DNA from: Methyloversatilis sp. XJ19-49 | GTDB lineage: Bacteria > Pseudomonadota > Gammaproteobacteria > Burkholderiales > Rhodocyclaceae | Assembly (NCBI RefSeq): GCF_024580145.1 | Contig: NZ_JANINI010000006.1 | Span: forward strand, 170,840 to 234,839 | DNA: 64,000 nt | Direction of reading: 5' to 3' | In this document: one piece after another, positions 9,255-18,546 of the stretch | Numbering within the stretch: position 1 is the stretch's first letter | Layout: the number at the start of each line of letters is the position of its first letter | Position numbers and translations under genes: made by a program | Notes under the pieces: generated by a model | Databases searched by the model: none | Told to the model about the DNA's origin: nothing | Seen by the model: the letters and a program-made list of their open reading frames with translations, nothing else

Positions 9255-11348
9255 ATGAAGAAGCATGACAGCAAGGAAAAGACCACCCCCCCTCAATCCG
9301 CCGACGGTTGTCCCGGCAACGGCGGCGAACTGCATCAGCCGGCCGGCGCAGACCATCCGGTGCTGACCACGAATCAGGGGCTGGCGATTGCCGACAACCA
9401 GAACTCGCTGCGCGCCCATCCGCGCGGGCCGACGTTGCTGGAAGACTTCATCCTGCGCGAGAAGATCACGCACTTCGATCATGAGCGCATTCCGGAACGC
9501 ATCGTGCACGCACGCGGCAGCGGCGCGCATGGCTACTTCGAACTGACGCATTCGCTGGCCGATTACACGACCGCGAAAGTGCTGACCGAAGTCGGTACCC
9601 GCACGCCGGTGTTCAGCCGCATGTCGACGGTGGCCGGCGGCTCGGGCTCGGTGGACACGCCACGCGACGTGCGCGGCTTCGCGATCAAGTTCTATACGCA
9701 GCAGGGCAACTGGGATCTGGTCGGCAACAACATTCCGGTGTTCTTCATCCAGGACGCGATCAAGTTTCCCGATCTGATCCATGCCGTGAAGATGGAGCCG
9801 GACCGAGGCTTCCCGCAGGCCGGATCGGCGCATGACACCTTCTGGGACTTCATCTCGCTGACGCCGGAATCGATGCACATGGTCATGTGGGCCATGTCCG
9901 ACCGTACGCTGCCGCGTTCGCTGCGCATGATGGAAGGCTTCGGCATCCACAGTTTCCGGCTGATCGACGCGGCGGGCAAATCGACCTTCGTCAAGTTCCA
10001 CTGGCGCCCGGTGCTCGGCCTGCAATCGACGGTATGGGACGAAGCGGTCAAGATCGCCGGCGCCGACCCTGACTTTCACCGGCGCGACCTGTTCGAGGCC
10101 ATCGCCGCCGGCAGTTTTCCGGAATGGACCTTTTCGGTGCAGCTGTTCACCGAAGAAGAGGCGGCCGCTTTCCCGTTCGACCATCTCGACTCGACCAAGC
10201 TGATTCCGGAAGAACTGGTGCCGCTGCAGGAGATCGGCCGCATGGTGCTCGACCGCTGGCCGGACAACTTCTTCGCCGAAACCGAACAGGTGGCGTTCTG
10301 CCCGTCGCATCTGGTGCCCGGCATCGACTTCTCGAACGATCCGCTGCTGCAGGGGCGTCTGCATTCCTATCTCGACACCCAGCTGTCGCGCCTCGGTTCG
10401 ACCAATTTCCACCAGATTCCGGTCAATGCGCCGAAGTGCCCGTTCTCGAACCAGCAGCGCGACGGCCACATGCAGATGGGTCAGCCCAAGGGGCGCGTGT
10501 CCTATGAACCCAATTCGCTGGCCCCCGACCTGGCGCGCGAATCGCCGGATACGGGGTTCCGCAGCATGGCCATCGACGAGGGCGGGCAGCGCGGCCGCAT
10601 CCGCGCCGACACGTTCGCCGACCATTACAGCCAGGCGCGCCAGTTCTGGCGCAGCCAGACCGAACATGAGCAGGCGCACATCGCCTCGGCACTCGTGTTC
10701 GAGCTGTCCAAGGTCGAGCACCTGCATATCCGTGCCGCGATGGTCGGACATCTGCGCCACATCGACGAGGCGCTGGCGCGACGCGTGGCCGACGGTCTCG
10801 GCATGATCGACCTGCCGGCGCCGCCCGTTGCGGCACGCCCGGTGCAGGATCGCGAGCCGTCACCGGCGCTGCGCACCATCGGCAAGGGTCGCAACACGCT
10901 GACCGGACGGGTCGTCGCCATCCTGATGAACGACGGCACGGACGATGCGGCGATCGAAGCGCTGCACACGGCGCTGGTCGAGGCCGGTGCCACGGTGAAG
11001 CTCGTCGCACCCAAGGTCGGTGGCGCGAAGCTGCGCGATGGTTCGACGTTCGCCGCCGACGGCCAGCTCGCCGGCACACCGTCGGTCATGTTCGATGCGG
11101 TGGCCATCGTGCTGTCGTCGTCGGGTGCCGTCGAACTGTCTGCCGACGCCGCGGCCATCGATTTCGTGCGCGATGCCTTCGGCCACCTGAAGGCGCTTAT
11201 GCTCGACGATGGCGGTCGCACGTTGCTGAAGGCCGCCGGCATCGTTGCCGATGCAGGGGTGTTCGATGTCGACGATCACGCCGGCTTCATCGCGGCCGCG
11301 GGTACCCGCCAGTGGGCGCGCGAAAAGACCGTGCGCATGCTGGCCTGA
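9255..11348 (+). CDS. katE: Catalase HPII (large-subunit, clade 2)
   Basis: Heme catalase that dismutates hydrogen peroxide. It has 697 residues, the large-subunit size. The catalytic histidine is H85 (in [12 protein letters not shown]), the distal asparagine lies in [10 protein letters not shown], and the heme-ligand tyrosine in [14 protein letters not shown]. After residue about 560 comes the C-terminal flavodoxin/GATase1-like domain of HPII ([22 protein letters not shown]). I chose the ATG at 9255 because the catalase N-terminal extension starts there; an upstream open frame to 9120 overlaps the preceding gene. Confidence 0.95.
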   Translation: MKKHDSKEKTTPPQSADGCPGNGGELHQPAGADHPVLTTNQGLAIADNQNSLRAHPRGPTLLEDFILREKITHFDHERIPERIVHARGSGAHGYFELTHSLADYTTAKVLTEVGTRTPVFSRMSTVAGGSGSVDTPRDVRGFAIKFYTQQGNWDLVGNNIPVFFIQDAIKFPDLIHAVKMEPDRGFPQAGSAHDTFWDFISLTPESMHMVMWAMSDRTLPRSLRMMEGFGIHSFRLIDAAGKSTFVKFHWRPVLGLQSTVWDEAVKIAGADPDFHRRDLFEAIAAGSFPEWTFSVQLFTEEEAAAFPFDHLDSTKLIPEELVPLQEIGRMVLDRWPDNFFAETEQVAFCPSHLVPGIDFSNDPLLQGRLHSYLDTQLSRLGSTNFHQIPVNAPKCPFSNQQRDGHMQMGQPKGRVSYEPNSLAPDLARESPDTGFRSMAIDEGGQRGRIRADTFADHYSQARQFWRSQTEHEQAHIASALVFELSKVEHLHIRAAMVGHLRHIDEALARRVADGLGMIDLPAPPVAARPVQDREPSPALRTIGKGRNTLTGRVVAILMNDGTDDAAIEALHTALVEAGATVKLVAPKVGGAKLRDGSTFAADGQLAGTPSVMFDAVAIVLSSSGAVELSADAAAIDFVRDAFGHLKALMLDDGGRTLLKAAGIVADAGVFDVDDHAGFIAAAGTRQWAREKTVRMLA

Positions 11349-11398
11349 CACAGCGCTCGCTGCGCGCGCCGTGCTGGCGCGGGCGGTGGAGCGGCCCA

Positions 11399-11553
11399 TG
11401 TGGGAGCTGCCCCCCTGTGGGAGCCGTCCCCCTGTAAAAGCGGCACCCTGTGGGAGCGGCGGCCTCGCCGCGATCAGTGCAGCGACCATCGTTGTGCAGA
11501 GCGCGTATCGCGGCGAGGCCGCCGCTCCCACAGCCAGTGGCTCCCACAGCCAC
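11399..11553. repeat. REP-like array 2
   Basis: Degenerate GTGGGAGC units (near 11399, 11417 and 11450) lead into one full element GTGGGAGCGGCGGCCTCGCC at 11450-11474, with its reverse complement ending at 11531 and another partial copy (GGCTCCCACAGCC) after it. The arms form a BIME-type hairpin. The spacer contains ACCATCGTTGTGCAGAGCGC, also found in array 3. It follows the catalase stop codon and may act as transcript end or mRNA stabiliser. Confidence 0.9.
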
Positions 11554-11918
11554 TACCCCTCAAAGCCGCCTCCCGCGACATCCGGTTCGGCTTCACCGCG
11601 AGCAACGGTCTCGCCGACGATGCGCATTTCGGCCTCGGTCTGGCCGGATTCGCTGCCCGCGCCGGACGGAACTGAACGTCTGCCGGGCGGTGCCGCTGTC
11701 CGGCGTCGCGTCCGGGGCGGGGACGGGCCTTACCTTCGTTCAGCAGTCGTTCCGGCCGGGCAGAGCTGACGATCCTGAGCTAAACCTTGATGAAGGCGGC
11801 CCGGTGACGTCATAGCGCAAGGCGTCGCCTGCCGTGCGAACGCAGAGGTCCGGTTTGCCGTTCCACTTGAATTCAGCAGGTCATTCTTCACTGCATGTCC
11901 TCGAGGAGGTGCAAGGCC
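11554..11918. other. Intergenic, no supported gene
   Basis: No credible gene. A plus-strand stretch at about 11565-11675 reads KAASRDIRFGFTASNGLADD and on to a stop after ARAGRN. It looks protein-like and might be the tail of a decayed gene, but it has no start or family. The last part holds the GAGGAGGT ribosome site (11904-11911) of the next gene. Confidence 0.5.
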
Positions 11919-12584
11919 ATGAAGTTGCGATGTCTGATCGTTCTTTCTGTTCTGGCGAGCGCGCTGGCCGGGCCGGCGCGCGCCGAGTTGCTGCCACGTC
12001 TCGGCGGGCTGGCGTATTACGACACCGCGGCCGACCTGACCTGGCTGGCGGAAGCCGATTACGCCCGGACTTCCGGCTACGACGCGGACGGGCTGATGAC
12101 CTGGGTGGACGCGAAAGCCTGGGCGGCGGGACTGGACATCGGCGGAGTGACCGGCTGGCGACTGCCTTACACGGCGCAACCGGACTCGAGCTGCAGTGCG
12201 CAGGGGGCGGGTTTCTCGCTCGGTACCGGGTGTACCGGCAGTGAGCTGGGCAACCTGTTCTACAACGTGCTAGGCGGCGAGGCGACGATTGCCATCACCG
12301 ACACCCACAACGCCAACTTCGACCTGTTCTCGAACATCCAGGTAGCGGGTTACTGGTCGGCCGACGCGTTCGCCGGCGATCCGACCGGCCAGACGGCGTG
12401 GGCCTTCGGCATGGGCGGTGTGCAGGTCTTCGTGAATGTGTCCACGCTCGAACCCCGTGCCTGGGCGGTGCATGACGGCGACGTGTCGGCGGTACCGATG
12501 CCGGCGGCTGCATGGCTCTTCGGTTCCGGGTTGCTCACCCTGCTTGCCGTGCAGCGCGCACGCCGGTCTCTGCCGGCAGGTTGA
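11919..12584 (+). CDS. VPLPA-CTERM / PEP-CTERM sorted exported protein with DUF1566-like domain
   Basis: Exported 221-residue protein. The signal peptide (MKLRCLIVLSVLASALAGPARAE) is followed by a DUF1566/Lcl-like region (DTAADLTWLAEADYARTSGYDADGLMTWVDAKAWAA...GWRLPY). The C-terminus has a VPMPAAAWLFGSG motif, a hydrophobic helix and a basic tail (RARR), the VPLPA-type exosortase sorting signal. The protein is therefore expected to be processed at the inner membrane and delivered to the surface or matrix. The start at 11919 has a GAGGAGGT site 7 bp upstream. Its 3' end overlaps the convergent GT8 gene by 50 bp. Confidence 0.82.
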   Translation: MKLRCLIVLSVLASALAGPARAELLPRLGGLAYYDTAADLTWLAEADYARTSGYDADGLMTWVDAKAWAAGLDIGGVTGWRLPYTAQPDSSCSAQGAGFSLGTGCTGSELGNLFYNVLGGEATIAITDTHNANFDLFSNIQVAGYWSADAFAGDPTGQTAWAFGMGGVQVFVNVSTLEPRAWAVHDGDVSAVPMPAAAWLFGSGLLTLLAVQRARRSLPAG

Positions 12585-13590
12585 AGGTCGCAGCCGCCCT
12601 GCGGCCCGGTGCGACCGCCTGCTTCCTCTTCGCGGGGCGGCAGGAGAAGTCGGTGTCGAAGCAGTTCAGGTAGTCGGTCATGGCGCCGATGCTCAGCAGA
12701 TGCTTGAGATAGGCGCGTGCAAGTTTCGGCGGCCAGCCGCGGCGCGCCGGGTCGATCGCGGCGAGATCCGTTCGCGCCGGGTAATGACGTTGGGCGAACG
12801 CCCGGTAGGCGCGCCGGAAACGCGGCGGCAAGGTGCATGCGGTGTCGCGCCAGGGCTTGTTAGGTCCGATGAAGTGTACGAATTTCGGCTCCACCAGATC
12901 CGCAAAGAAGCGCGACGACCAGGTGTATTGCCAGTTCCACACCGGACTCAGTTCCGTCCAGTCGCCGTCGAGCGCAAGGTTGAGCAGCGACTGGTCGTGC
13001 CGCAGCACGGCTTCGGGCGATATGGCGAGCACCTGCAGACAGCGCCCGAGTATGCGTTCTGACTGGTAGCGTTCGACGTCGATCAGCAGCATGCCCGAGT
13101 TGAAGTAGGGCGAGGCCGGCCGGCCGAGCGTGCGGTTCTCCGGGACGCGCCGCCCTGGAGTGCGCCATTGCACGTTGTCGCGCACCGCGCCGATGACCGC
13201 GCCGAGCAGGTCGATGTCGAGCAGCTGATCGATGCCGGCGCTCATCGGCATGATGTCGCTGTCGAGGTAGAGGATGCGCCGGTAGCAGCCCGCGACCGCG
13301 CCGGGAATGAGCAATCGCAGGTAGGCCGCCGCGCCGTGCCGATCGGCCTGGGTGCCGGTGCGGAACGGGTTGCCGGGCGGCAACTTCATCAGTTTGAGTC
13401 TGGTGCCAAGCAACCCCGGTGGCAGCACGAGGTCATCCTGCGAGAACACGCAGATGTCGAAGGTGCGGTCGGGGTGCAGCAACGCGATCTGTTCGGCCAT
13501 GAAGAACGCGTAGGGTGCGTAGTTCACGTCGCACGCCATCACCACGGCAGTGTCGTGCGGCACGCCCTGGCGGATGTCATGTTGCGTCAT
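12535..13590 (-). CDS. Glycosyltransferase family 8
   Basis: Retaining glycosyltransferase, 351 residues, GT8 fold (LgtC-like galactosyl/glucosyltransferases of lipopolysaccharide). The nucleotide-binding strand TAVVMACDVNYAPYA is at the N-terminus, the metal-binding DxD is YLDSDIMP near residue 110, and FNSGMLLIDVERY plus FVHFIGPNKPW are the family's acceptor and metal-site motifs. The gene stands alone in this window with no other polysaccharide genes, so its acceptor is unknown. Confidence 0.88.
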   Translation of the reverse strand: MTQHDIRQGVPHDTAVVMACDVNYAPYAFFMAEQIALLHPDRTFDICVFSQDDLVLPPGLLGTRLKLMKLPPGNPFRTGTQADRHGAAAYLRLLIPGAVAGCYRRILYLDSDIMPMSAGIDQLLDIDLLGAVIGAVRDNVQWRTPGRRVPENRTLGRPASPYFNSGMLLIDVERYQSERILGRCLQVLAISPEAVLRHDQSLLNLALDGDWTELSPVWNWQYTWSSRFFADLVEPKFVHFIGPNKPWRDTACTLPPRFRRAYRAFAQRHYPARTDLAAIDPARRGWPPKLARAYLKHLLSIGAMTDYLNCFDTDFSCRPAKRKQAVAPGRRAAATFNLPAETGVRAARQAG

Positions 13591-13893
13591 GCGGTGGCTG
13601 TCCGGAAAACTGCCCGTCTGACCGGGCTGACGAATACATCGTGAACGCGCGACATTAAGTGCCGCTTAACGCAAGGTCGGGACGCACGGTGGGGCGTATC
13701 CGGAAGGGATGCCGACGTGCGCATGCCCGGCCACGTCGCCGGTTCGCCACCGCACAGACCCGGCACATCGCAGCTGCCATGCTGGGGCAGTCGAAGCGCC
13801 CGATGGTCGGGCGCGCGTCCATCGCGGATGTCGTCGGGCGCCGTGTGGCGCAGCGACCCGGCATCCGCGTGGCATCCACAGAAAAGGGCCGTC
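13591..13893. other. Intergenic, nothing recognised
   Basis: About 300 bp between the divergently oriented GT8 gene and the gene at 13894. It must contain both promoters; I see no repeat, RNA gene or clear operator. Confidence 0.5.
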
Positions 13894-14460
13894 ATGACAT
13901 CCATCATCGCCGGGCGCCTGCAGCGCCAGGACCAGGTTGAACTCGCCATCACCGAACTGCTGGCCGCCGGCTTCCCGCGCGACGGCATCAGTGCTTTCTA
14001 CGTCAATCCGGCCGGGCAGCATGATCTGTATCCGGTCGGCGGCGATCGCGACGAATCACCCGGCGCATCCGAAGCCGACGAGGGACTGCTGCGCGGCGCG
14101 GCCACCGGTGGCGCCATCGGTGCCGCCGTGGGTGTGGCCGGCATCGCCGTGATGGGACCGGTCAGTTCGGTCCTCGGCGCGGCAGTCGGTGCGCATATCG
14201 GCACGCTGGTGGGCAGCCTGTCGCAGATGAAGGAAGGCGGCGAGGACGAGGCGGGTACCGATAACGCGCTGCCGCAGCGTGAATCCGGGATGGTGGTGGC
14301 GGTGGCGTTGAACGGGCAGGGCAGCGAGGCGCAGGTGATCGCCATCCTCGAAGCGCTCGGTGCCGACCAGATCGAACGCGCCGACGGTACGATCGCCGCC
14401 GGCGACTGGGGCGACTTCGACCCGCGCGACACGCCGAACCTGATCCGGGATCCGGCGTGA
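13894..14460 (+). CDS. Glycine-zipper membrane protein of unknown function
   Basis: A 188-residue protein. Residues 1-45 look like a small alpha/beta fold (IAGRLQRQDQVELAITELLAAGF), as in stress proteins of the DUF1269 / general-stress-17M kind. Residues about 68-112 are a glycine-zipper membrane segment (GAATGGAIGAAVGVAGIAVM...GAAVGAHIGTLVGSL). A second alpha/beta half follows (MVVAVALNGQGSEAQVIAILEALGADQIERADG). The architecture suggests an envelope-stress or ferritin-like accessory protein, but this is a guess. The ATG at 13894 follows a GAAAAGGG site. REP array 3 follows directly. Confidence 0.75.
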   Translation: MTSIIAGRLQRQDQVELAITELLAAGFPRDGISAFYVNPAGQHDLYPVGGDRDESPGASEADEGLLRGAATGGAIGAAVGVAGIAVMGPVSSVLGAAVGAHIGTLVGSLSQMKEGGEDEAGTDNALPQRESGMVVAVALNGQGSEAQVIAILEALGADQIERADGTIAAGDWGDFDPRDTPNLIRDPA

Positions 14461-14463
14461 GCC

Positions 14464-14735
14464 CTGTGGGAACGGCAATGTTGTGAGCGCCCCCTGTGGG
14501 AGCGGCGGCCTCGCCGCGATGGTGCAGTGACCATCGTTGTGCAAAGTGCATGTCGGCCTGTGGGAGCGGCGGCCTCGCCGCGATGGTGCCGTGACCATCG
14601 TTGTGCAAAGTGCATATCGACCTGTGGGAGCGGCGGCCTCGCCGCGATGGTGCAGTGACCATCGTTGTGCAGAGCGCGTATCGCGGCGAGGCCGCCGCTC
14701 CCACAGGGACACCCCACAGGGACACCCCACAGGGA
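14464..14735. repeat. REP-like array 3 with 64-bp tandem period
   Basis: Three direct copies of GTGGGAGCGGCGGCCTCGCC start at 14496, 14560 and 14624, exactly 64 bp apart, each followed by a near-identical spacer with ACCATCGTTGTGCA. The inverted element ends the block at 14704, and then three short CACAGGGACACCC units follow. It resembles a BIME expanded by unequal exchange. The remaining 90 bp to msrA show nothing. Confidence 0.9.
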
Positions 14736-14827
14736 TGCAGCCCTCGGTAGTCCTGGTGTGCGCCCGTGTCCCGGACTTCGCGGATGATCAAGCCGTCACG
14801 GAGGCAAAGCGGTTGATGCTCAGGTGC

Positions 14828-15454
14828 TCACTTCCCGCCCCACAGCTCCTTCAGCCGTGCATCGCGGCCGCAGCTCCAGCGGTAGTACTGGTAGCGCGCC
14901 GGATTCTTCTTGTAATAGTCCTGGTGATAGTCCTCGGCCGGGTAGAAGGTGCTCGCCGTGTTGATTTCGGTGACGATGGGCGCCTTGAAGGGCTTGGTCT
15001 TCTCCAGTTCGGCCAGCGAGCGACGCGCGGCGTCGAGCTGCGCGGCGTCATGCGCGAAGATGGCACTGCGGTAGGAGTGGCCGGCGTCGCAGAACTGGCG
15101 GTCTTTCGTGGTCGGGTCGATGCTGCGCCAGAAATGGGCCAGCAGCTGTTCGTAGCTCACCTTCGCCGGGTCGTACTCGATCAGCACCGCTTCGGCGTGG
15201 CCGGTGGTGTCGGACGACACCGTCTTGTATGTCGGGTTGGCGGTTTTGCCGCCGGTGTAGCCCGAGGTGGTCGACAGCACGCCCGGCACCTTGTCGAAAT
15301 CGACCTCGACGCACCAGAAGCAGCCGCCCGCAAAGGTGGCTTTCGCAACCGCCGGCGGTGCAGCCGGTGCAACGGCAGGCGCTTGCGCGAACACGACCGC
15401 GCACAGCGCGGCGCCGGCCAGTGCGCCGATCAGCTGTTTCGTCACGGCGCTCAC
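14828..15454 (-). CDS. msrA: Exported peptide-methionine (S)-S-oxide reductase MsrA
   Basis: Reduces methionine-S-sulfoxide in proteins. It has 208 residues with an N-terminal signal peptide (QLIGALAGAALCAVVFAQA), so it acts in the periplasm. The catalytic motif GGCFWC places the nucleophile at C45; DKVPGVLSTTSGYTGG and the HAEAV substrate-site segment are family hallmarks. It overlaps msrB upstream by 4 nt, giving a dedicated periplasmic Msr pair, an alternative to the MsrPQ system. Confidence 0.93.
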   Translation of the reverse strand: MSAVTKQLIGALAGAALCAVVFAQAPAVAPAAPPAVAKATFAGGCFWCVEVDFDKVPGVLSTTSGYTGGKTANPTYKTVSSDTTGHAEAVLIEYDPAKVSYEQLLAHFWRSIDPTTKDRQFCDAGHSYRSAIFAHDAAQLDAARRSLAELEKTKPFKAPIVTEINTASTFYPAEDYHQDYYKKNPARYQYYRWSCGRDARLKELWGGK

Positions 15455-15960
15455 GCCTCGGCCGGCGCGAAACGCAGCGCGATGCCGTTGTTGCAGTAGC
15501 GCTTGCCGGTCGGCGCCGGGCCGTCGTCGAAGACATGGCCCTGATGGCCGCCGCAGCGCGCGCAGTGGTATTCGGTGCGCGGCAGGATGGCCTTGAAGTC
15601 GGTCTTGGTGCCGAGTGCGCCGGGCAGCGCGGTATGGAAGCTGGGCCAGCCGGTGCCGCTTTCGTATTTCGTGTCGGACGAAAACAGCGGCAGATCGCAG
15701 CCGGCACAGTGATAGGTGCCGCGGCGCTTCTCGTCGTTCAGCGGGCTGCTGCGCGGACGCTCGGTGCCTTCATTGCGCAGCACCGCGTACTGGCCGGGCG
15801 ACAGGCGTTTGCGCCATTCGGCGTCACTGAGCTTGAGCGGGGTGGGTGCACCGCTGGCGGCGGCAGGTGCGTCGGCCGCGATCACGCGGGCGGCGACGGC
15901 GCCGAGCGCGCCGGCTGCGATCACGCCCAGCCATTCGCGGCGGTTGATGTGTCGGTTCAT
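15451..15960 (-). CDS. msrB: Exported (Tat-type signal) peptide-methionine (R)-S-oxide reductase MsrB
   Basis: Reduces methionine-R-sulfoxide; 169 residues. The start has a twin-arginine signal (NRREWLGVIAAGALG). Zinc is held by C85/C88 and C133/C136, and the catalytic cysteine is C156 in RYCNNGIALRF. The residues after it differ from the common RYCINSASL, but the active-site cysteine is intact. It is the first gene of a two-gene unit with msrA. Confidence 0.93.
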   Translation of the reverse strand: MNRHINRREWLGVIAAGALGAVAARVIAADAPAAASGAPTPLKLSDAEWRKRLSPGQYAVLRNEGTERPRSSPLNDEKRRGTYHCAGCDLPLFSSDTKYESGTGWPSFHTALPGALGTKTDFKAILPRTEYHCARCGGHQGHVFDDGPAPTGKRYCNNGIALRFAPAEA

Positions 15961-16301
15961 GCAGAATCTCCTCGTAGGTATGCAGTGCGGCGCATGGCGC
16001 CTCAGCGGACATGCCCGGGTCGGGCAGCCTCATGCAGGATCAGACCGGCAGGGCAGGGTCAGGCTTACAACGGCCGGCGGCACGGGTGCGCACTGCGACA
16101 CGCAGCCCATGCGATGTTCGGGCGGACATGCGCTGTGCTGTGTCGGACAGTGCGGATGGCCGCGAAATCCCGCGGTGTGAAAGAGGATGCGAACCGGCGG
16201 CGGTGCGCGAGCGGCGGGACCAGGACGTTGCGGCCGCTTGCGGCGCCGGCACAGGACCCGGCACCCGCCGCCGGACCGGGTGCGACTTCAGTTGCGTCCG
16301 C
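15961..16301. other. Intergenic, nothing recognised
   Basis: About 340 bp between msrB and the end of the ECF sigma gene. It holds the msrB promoter and ribosome site (GGAGATTC on the minus strand). I see no gene, RNA or repeat. Confidence 0.5.
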
Positions 16302-17591
16302 TCAACCGCTCCCTGCATTTCGTGCGCAGTGTGCAGCGCGCTCGAGCAGCAGTGTGCGCTCGCGCCCGTTCTGCGTCAGTGCCGCCGCGCGCCTGAACTC
16401 CGCTGCCGCCTCGTCCAGCCGGCCGAGCTTGTCCAGCAGATCGCCGCGCACACCGGGCAGCAGGTGATAGTGACGCAGCGCCGGGTCATCGAGCAGCCGG
16501 TCGATGATGTCCAGCCCGGCCTGCGGCCCGAAGGCCATGGCAAGGGCGACGGCCCGGTTCAGCTCGACCACCGGTGAGGGCGCGAGCTCGGCCAGCGCGT
16601 CGTACAGCGCTGCGATGCGGCCCCAGTCGGTATCGGCGGCGGTGGCGGCGCGCGCGTGGCAGGCGGCGATGGCGGCCTGCAGCGCGTACGGGCCGTATCC
16701 ATCGGGTGAAGCGGCGCGTTCGAGTGCCGCCAGGCCACGCCGGATCAGCAGCCGGTCCCAGCGGTTGCGGTCCTGCTCGAGCAGCAGGATGGGCGCGCCG
16801 GCTGCATCGACGCGCGCGTGCAGCCGCGACGACTGGATTTCCATCAGCGCCACCAATCCGTGCACTTCCGGTTCGGCCGGCGCCAGCACGGCCAGGATGC
16901 GGCCCAGCCGCAGCGCCTCTTCGCACAGCGTCGGGCGCATCCAGTCGTCACCCGCGGTGGCCGAATAGCCTTCATTGAAAATCAGGTAGATCACCTTCAG
17001 CACCGACGACAGCCGTTGCGCCAGTTCGGCCGGCGGCGGCAGTTCGAACGGCACGCGGGCCTCGGCCAGCGTGCGCTTGGCGCGGACGATGCGCTGGGCG
17101 ATCGTCGCTTCAGGCACCAGGAAGGCGCGCGCGATGTCGGGCGTACCCAGGCCGCCGATCAGGCGCAGCGTCAGCGCCACGCGCGCCTCGAGCGACAGCA
17201 CCGGGTGGCAGGCGATGAACACCAGACGCAGCACGTCGTCGCCGAGCGGGTTGTCGACGGCGGCTTCGAGCGCGGCGTCGGGTGCCGGCGGCGCGCCGTC
17301 CTGCAACTGACCTTCGAGTTCGAACGCAATCTCGTCGGCCTTGCGTGCGTGCAGCGTGCGCTGGCGCAACAGGTCGATGGCGCGGTTCCTTGCCGCGGTC
17401 ATCAGCCAGGCGGCCGGATTGTCGGGTATGCCTTTCGCCGGCCACTGTTCGAGCGCCGTCAGCAGCGCGTCCTGCGCCAGCTCTTCGGCCAGGCCGACAT
17501 CGCGCACCCGGCGCGCCAGCGCACCGACGATGCGCGCCGATTCGATGCGCCACACCGCATCGAGCGTGCGGTGGATGTCGGGCGCGCTCAT
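16302..17591 (-). CDS. ECF42-type RNA polymerase sigma factor with C-terminal TPR-like extension
   Basis: Extracytoplasmic-function sigma factor of 429 residues, more than twice a minimal ECF. Region 2 (AEELAQDALLTALEQWP...AWLMTAARNRAIDLLRQ) and region 4 (LTLRLIGGLGTPDIARAFLVPEATIAQRIVRAKRTL) are clear. After residue about 190 a long helical TPR-like domain begins (VIYLIFNEGYSATAGD...LCEEALRLGRILAVL...). This architecture and the adjacent DGPF proteins identify the ECF42 group, which lacks a classical anti-sigma factor. It starts 16 bp after the DGPF gene at 17608. Confidence 0.9.
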   Translation of the reverse strand: MSAPDIHRTLDAVWRIESARIVGALARRVRDVGLAEELAQDALLTALEQWPAKGIPDNPAAWLMTAARNRAIDLLRQRTLHARKADEIAFELEGQLQDGAPPAPDAALEAAVDNPLGDDVLRLVFIACHPVLSLEARVALTLRLIGGLGTPDIARAFLVPEATIAQRIVRAKRTLAEARVPFELPPPAELAQRLSSVLKVIYLIFNEGYSATAGDDWMRPTLCEEALRLGRILAVLAPAEPEVHGLVALMEIQSSRLHARVDAAGAPILLLEQDRNRWDRLLIRRGLAALERAASPDGYGPYALQAAIAACHARAATAADTDWGRIAALYDALAELAPSPVVELNRAVALAMAFGPQAGLDIIDRLLDDPALRHYHLLPGVRGDLLDKLGRLDEAAAEFRRAAALTQNGRERTLLLERAAHCARNAGSG

Positions 17592-17607
17592 CAGCCGCGC
17601 CTGTGCG

Positions 17608-18021
17608 TCATGAGGCGCCGGCGTCCATCGCGCGGAAGCGGTCGATCGCCTCGCCCGGCGCGAAGTCGTCCAGCTCGAACAGCTGCCTCACTTCTATTTC
17701 GGCGTCGACGCCTTCACCGGCCGGATTCGGAAAGCGGCGCGTCCATTCCAGCGCTTCTTCGCGGCTGTTTACCTGGATCAGCGTGTAGCCGGCGATCATG
17801 TCCGCGCGCTCGGCGAAAGGTCCGTCGGTCACGCTGCGCGCGCTGCCGCGGTAGCGGATGCGCCAGCCGTCGGCGCTCGGCTTCAGGCCCGAGGCGTCGA
17901 GCAGCACGCCCGCCCGCATGAGCGCTTCGTGATAGCCGGCCATCGCGGCCAGCAGCGGTTCCTCGGGCATCACGCCGGCTTCGGTGTCGCGCGTGGCCTT
18001 GACGATGATCATGTAGCGCAT
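17608..18021 (-). CDS. YCII/DGPF-domain protein linked to ECF42
   Basis: Small dimeric alpha/beta-barrel of the YCII family, 137 residues, with the diagnostic VTDGPFAERADMIAGY motif near residue 65. DGPF proteins are found next to ECF42 sigma factors and are thought to belong to their regulon; their chemistry is unknown. It is directly upstream of the sigma gene and likely cotranscribed. AGGAGAAGCCCGCC precedes the start. Confidence 0.88.
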   Translation of the reverse strand: MRYMIIVKATRDTEAGVMPEEPLLAAMAGYHEALMRAGVLLDASGLKPSADGWRIRYRGSARSVTDGPFAERADMIAGYTLIQVNSREEALEWTRRFPNPAGEGVDAEIEVRQLFELDDFAPGEAIDRFRAMDAGAS

Positions 18022-18115
18022 GGCGGGCTTCTCCTGCGGTTGCGTGCGAATGCGACGGACGGATGGCGCACGCGAGGCCCGGCGCCGTCGCGCGCGTCAC
18101 TCATACCTCTTTCGC

Positions 18116-18475
18116 TCAGCCTTTTTCGAAGCACGGCCCGACGCCGCGCACTTCCACCGTCGACCAGGTGGCGGCAGGGCAGGCGCGCGCGATGTCGATC
18201 GCCACCTGCCGGTCGTCGGTGGCCAGCAGGAAGAAGCCGCCGACCATTTCCTTGGCTTCGGCGAACGGTCCGTCGACCACGCTGGTACGGCCTTCGCGCG
18301 TCTCCACACGCGCGCCGGAAGCGGTGGAGTGCAGCGATTCGCTGGCGATCAGCAGGCCGCGTGCCTGCAGGTCGGCGCCGAAACGCATCATGCTGTCGTA
18401 CAGCGCGCGGCCTTCTTCTTCAGTGCGTTCGGCGCGCTGGCCGACCGGTTCGACGATCAACAACATGTGCGGCAT
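18116..18475 (-). CDS. Second YCII/DGPF-domain protein
   Basis: A 119-residue YCII protein with VVDGPFAEAKEMVGGFFLL near residue 67, a paralogue of the gene at 17608. It belongs to the same minus-strand cluster (94-bp gap). The start at 18475 is chosen because the protein begins MPHMLLIVEP like other family members and has GAAGAAGGAGCA upstream; the much longer open frame to 19387 is antisense to nothing real and crosses the VOC gene. Confidence 0.87.
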   Translation of the reverse strand: MPHMLLIVEPVGQRAERTEEEGRALYDSMMRFGADLQARGLLIASESLHSTASGARVETREGRTSVVDGPFAEAKEMVGGFFLLATDDRQVAIDIARACPAATWSTVEVRGVGPCFEKG

Positions 18476-18546
18476 GGTGTGCTCCTTCTTCGGGACCGGC
18501 GGTGCCGGTCGGCTGGATGAACGGGATACGGTTCCCCGGTGCGATC

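Noticed and set aside
11565..11675. Protein-like tail ending ARAGRN before the VPLPA-CTERM gene
   Set aside because: Too short, no start codon of its own and no family; may be a gene remnant but unsupported.
11765..11880. Possible c-di-GMP-I (GEMM) riboswitch before the VPLPA-CTERM gene (TAAACC, GAA, TGACG, GCAAGGC, CGGTTTGCCG in order)
   Set aside because: No GNRA loop in the first hairpin, extra bases inside the conserved GACGCAAAGC block and the closing helix mismatches. A covariance-model search would decide.
14496..14704. 64-bp period as a CRISPR or satellite array
   Set aside because: Each unit is a REP plus the same spacer; spacers are identical, not unique.
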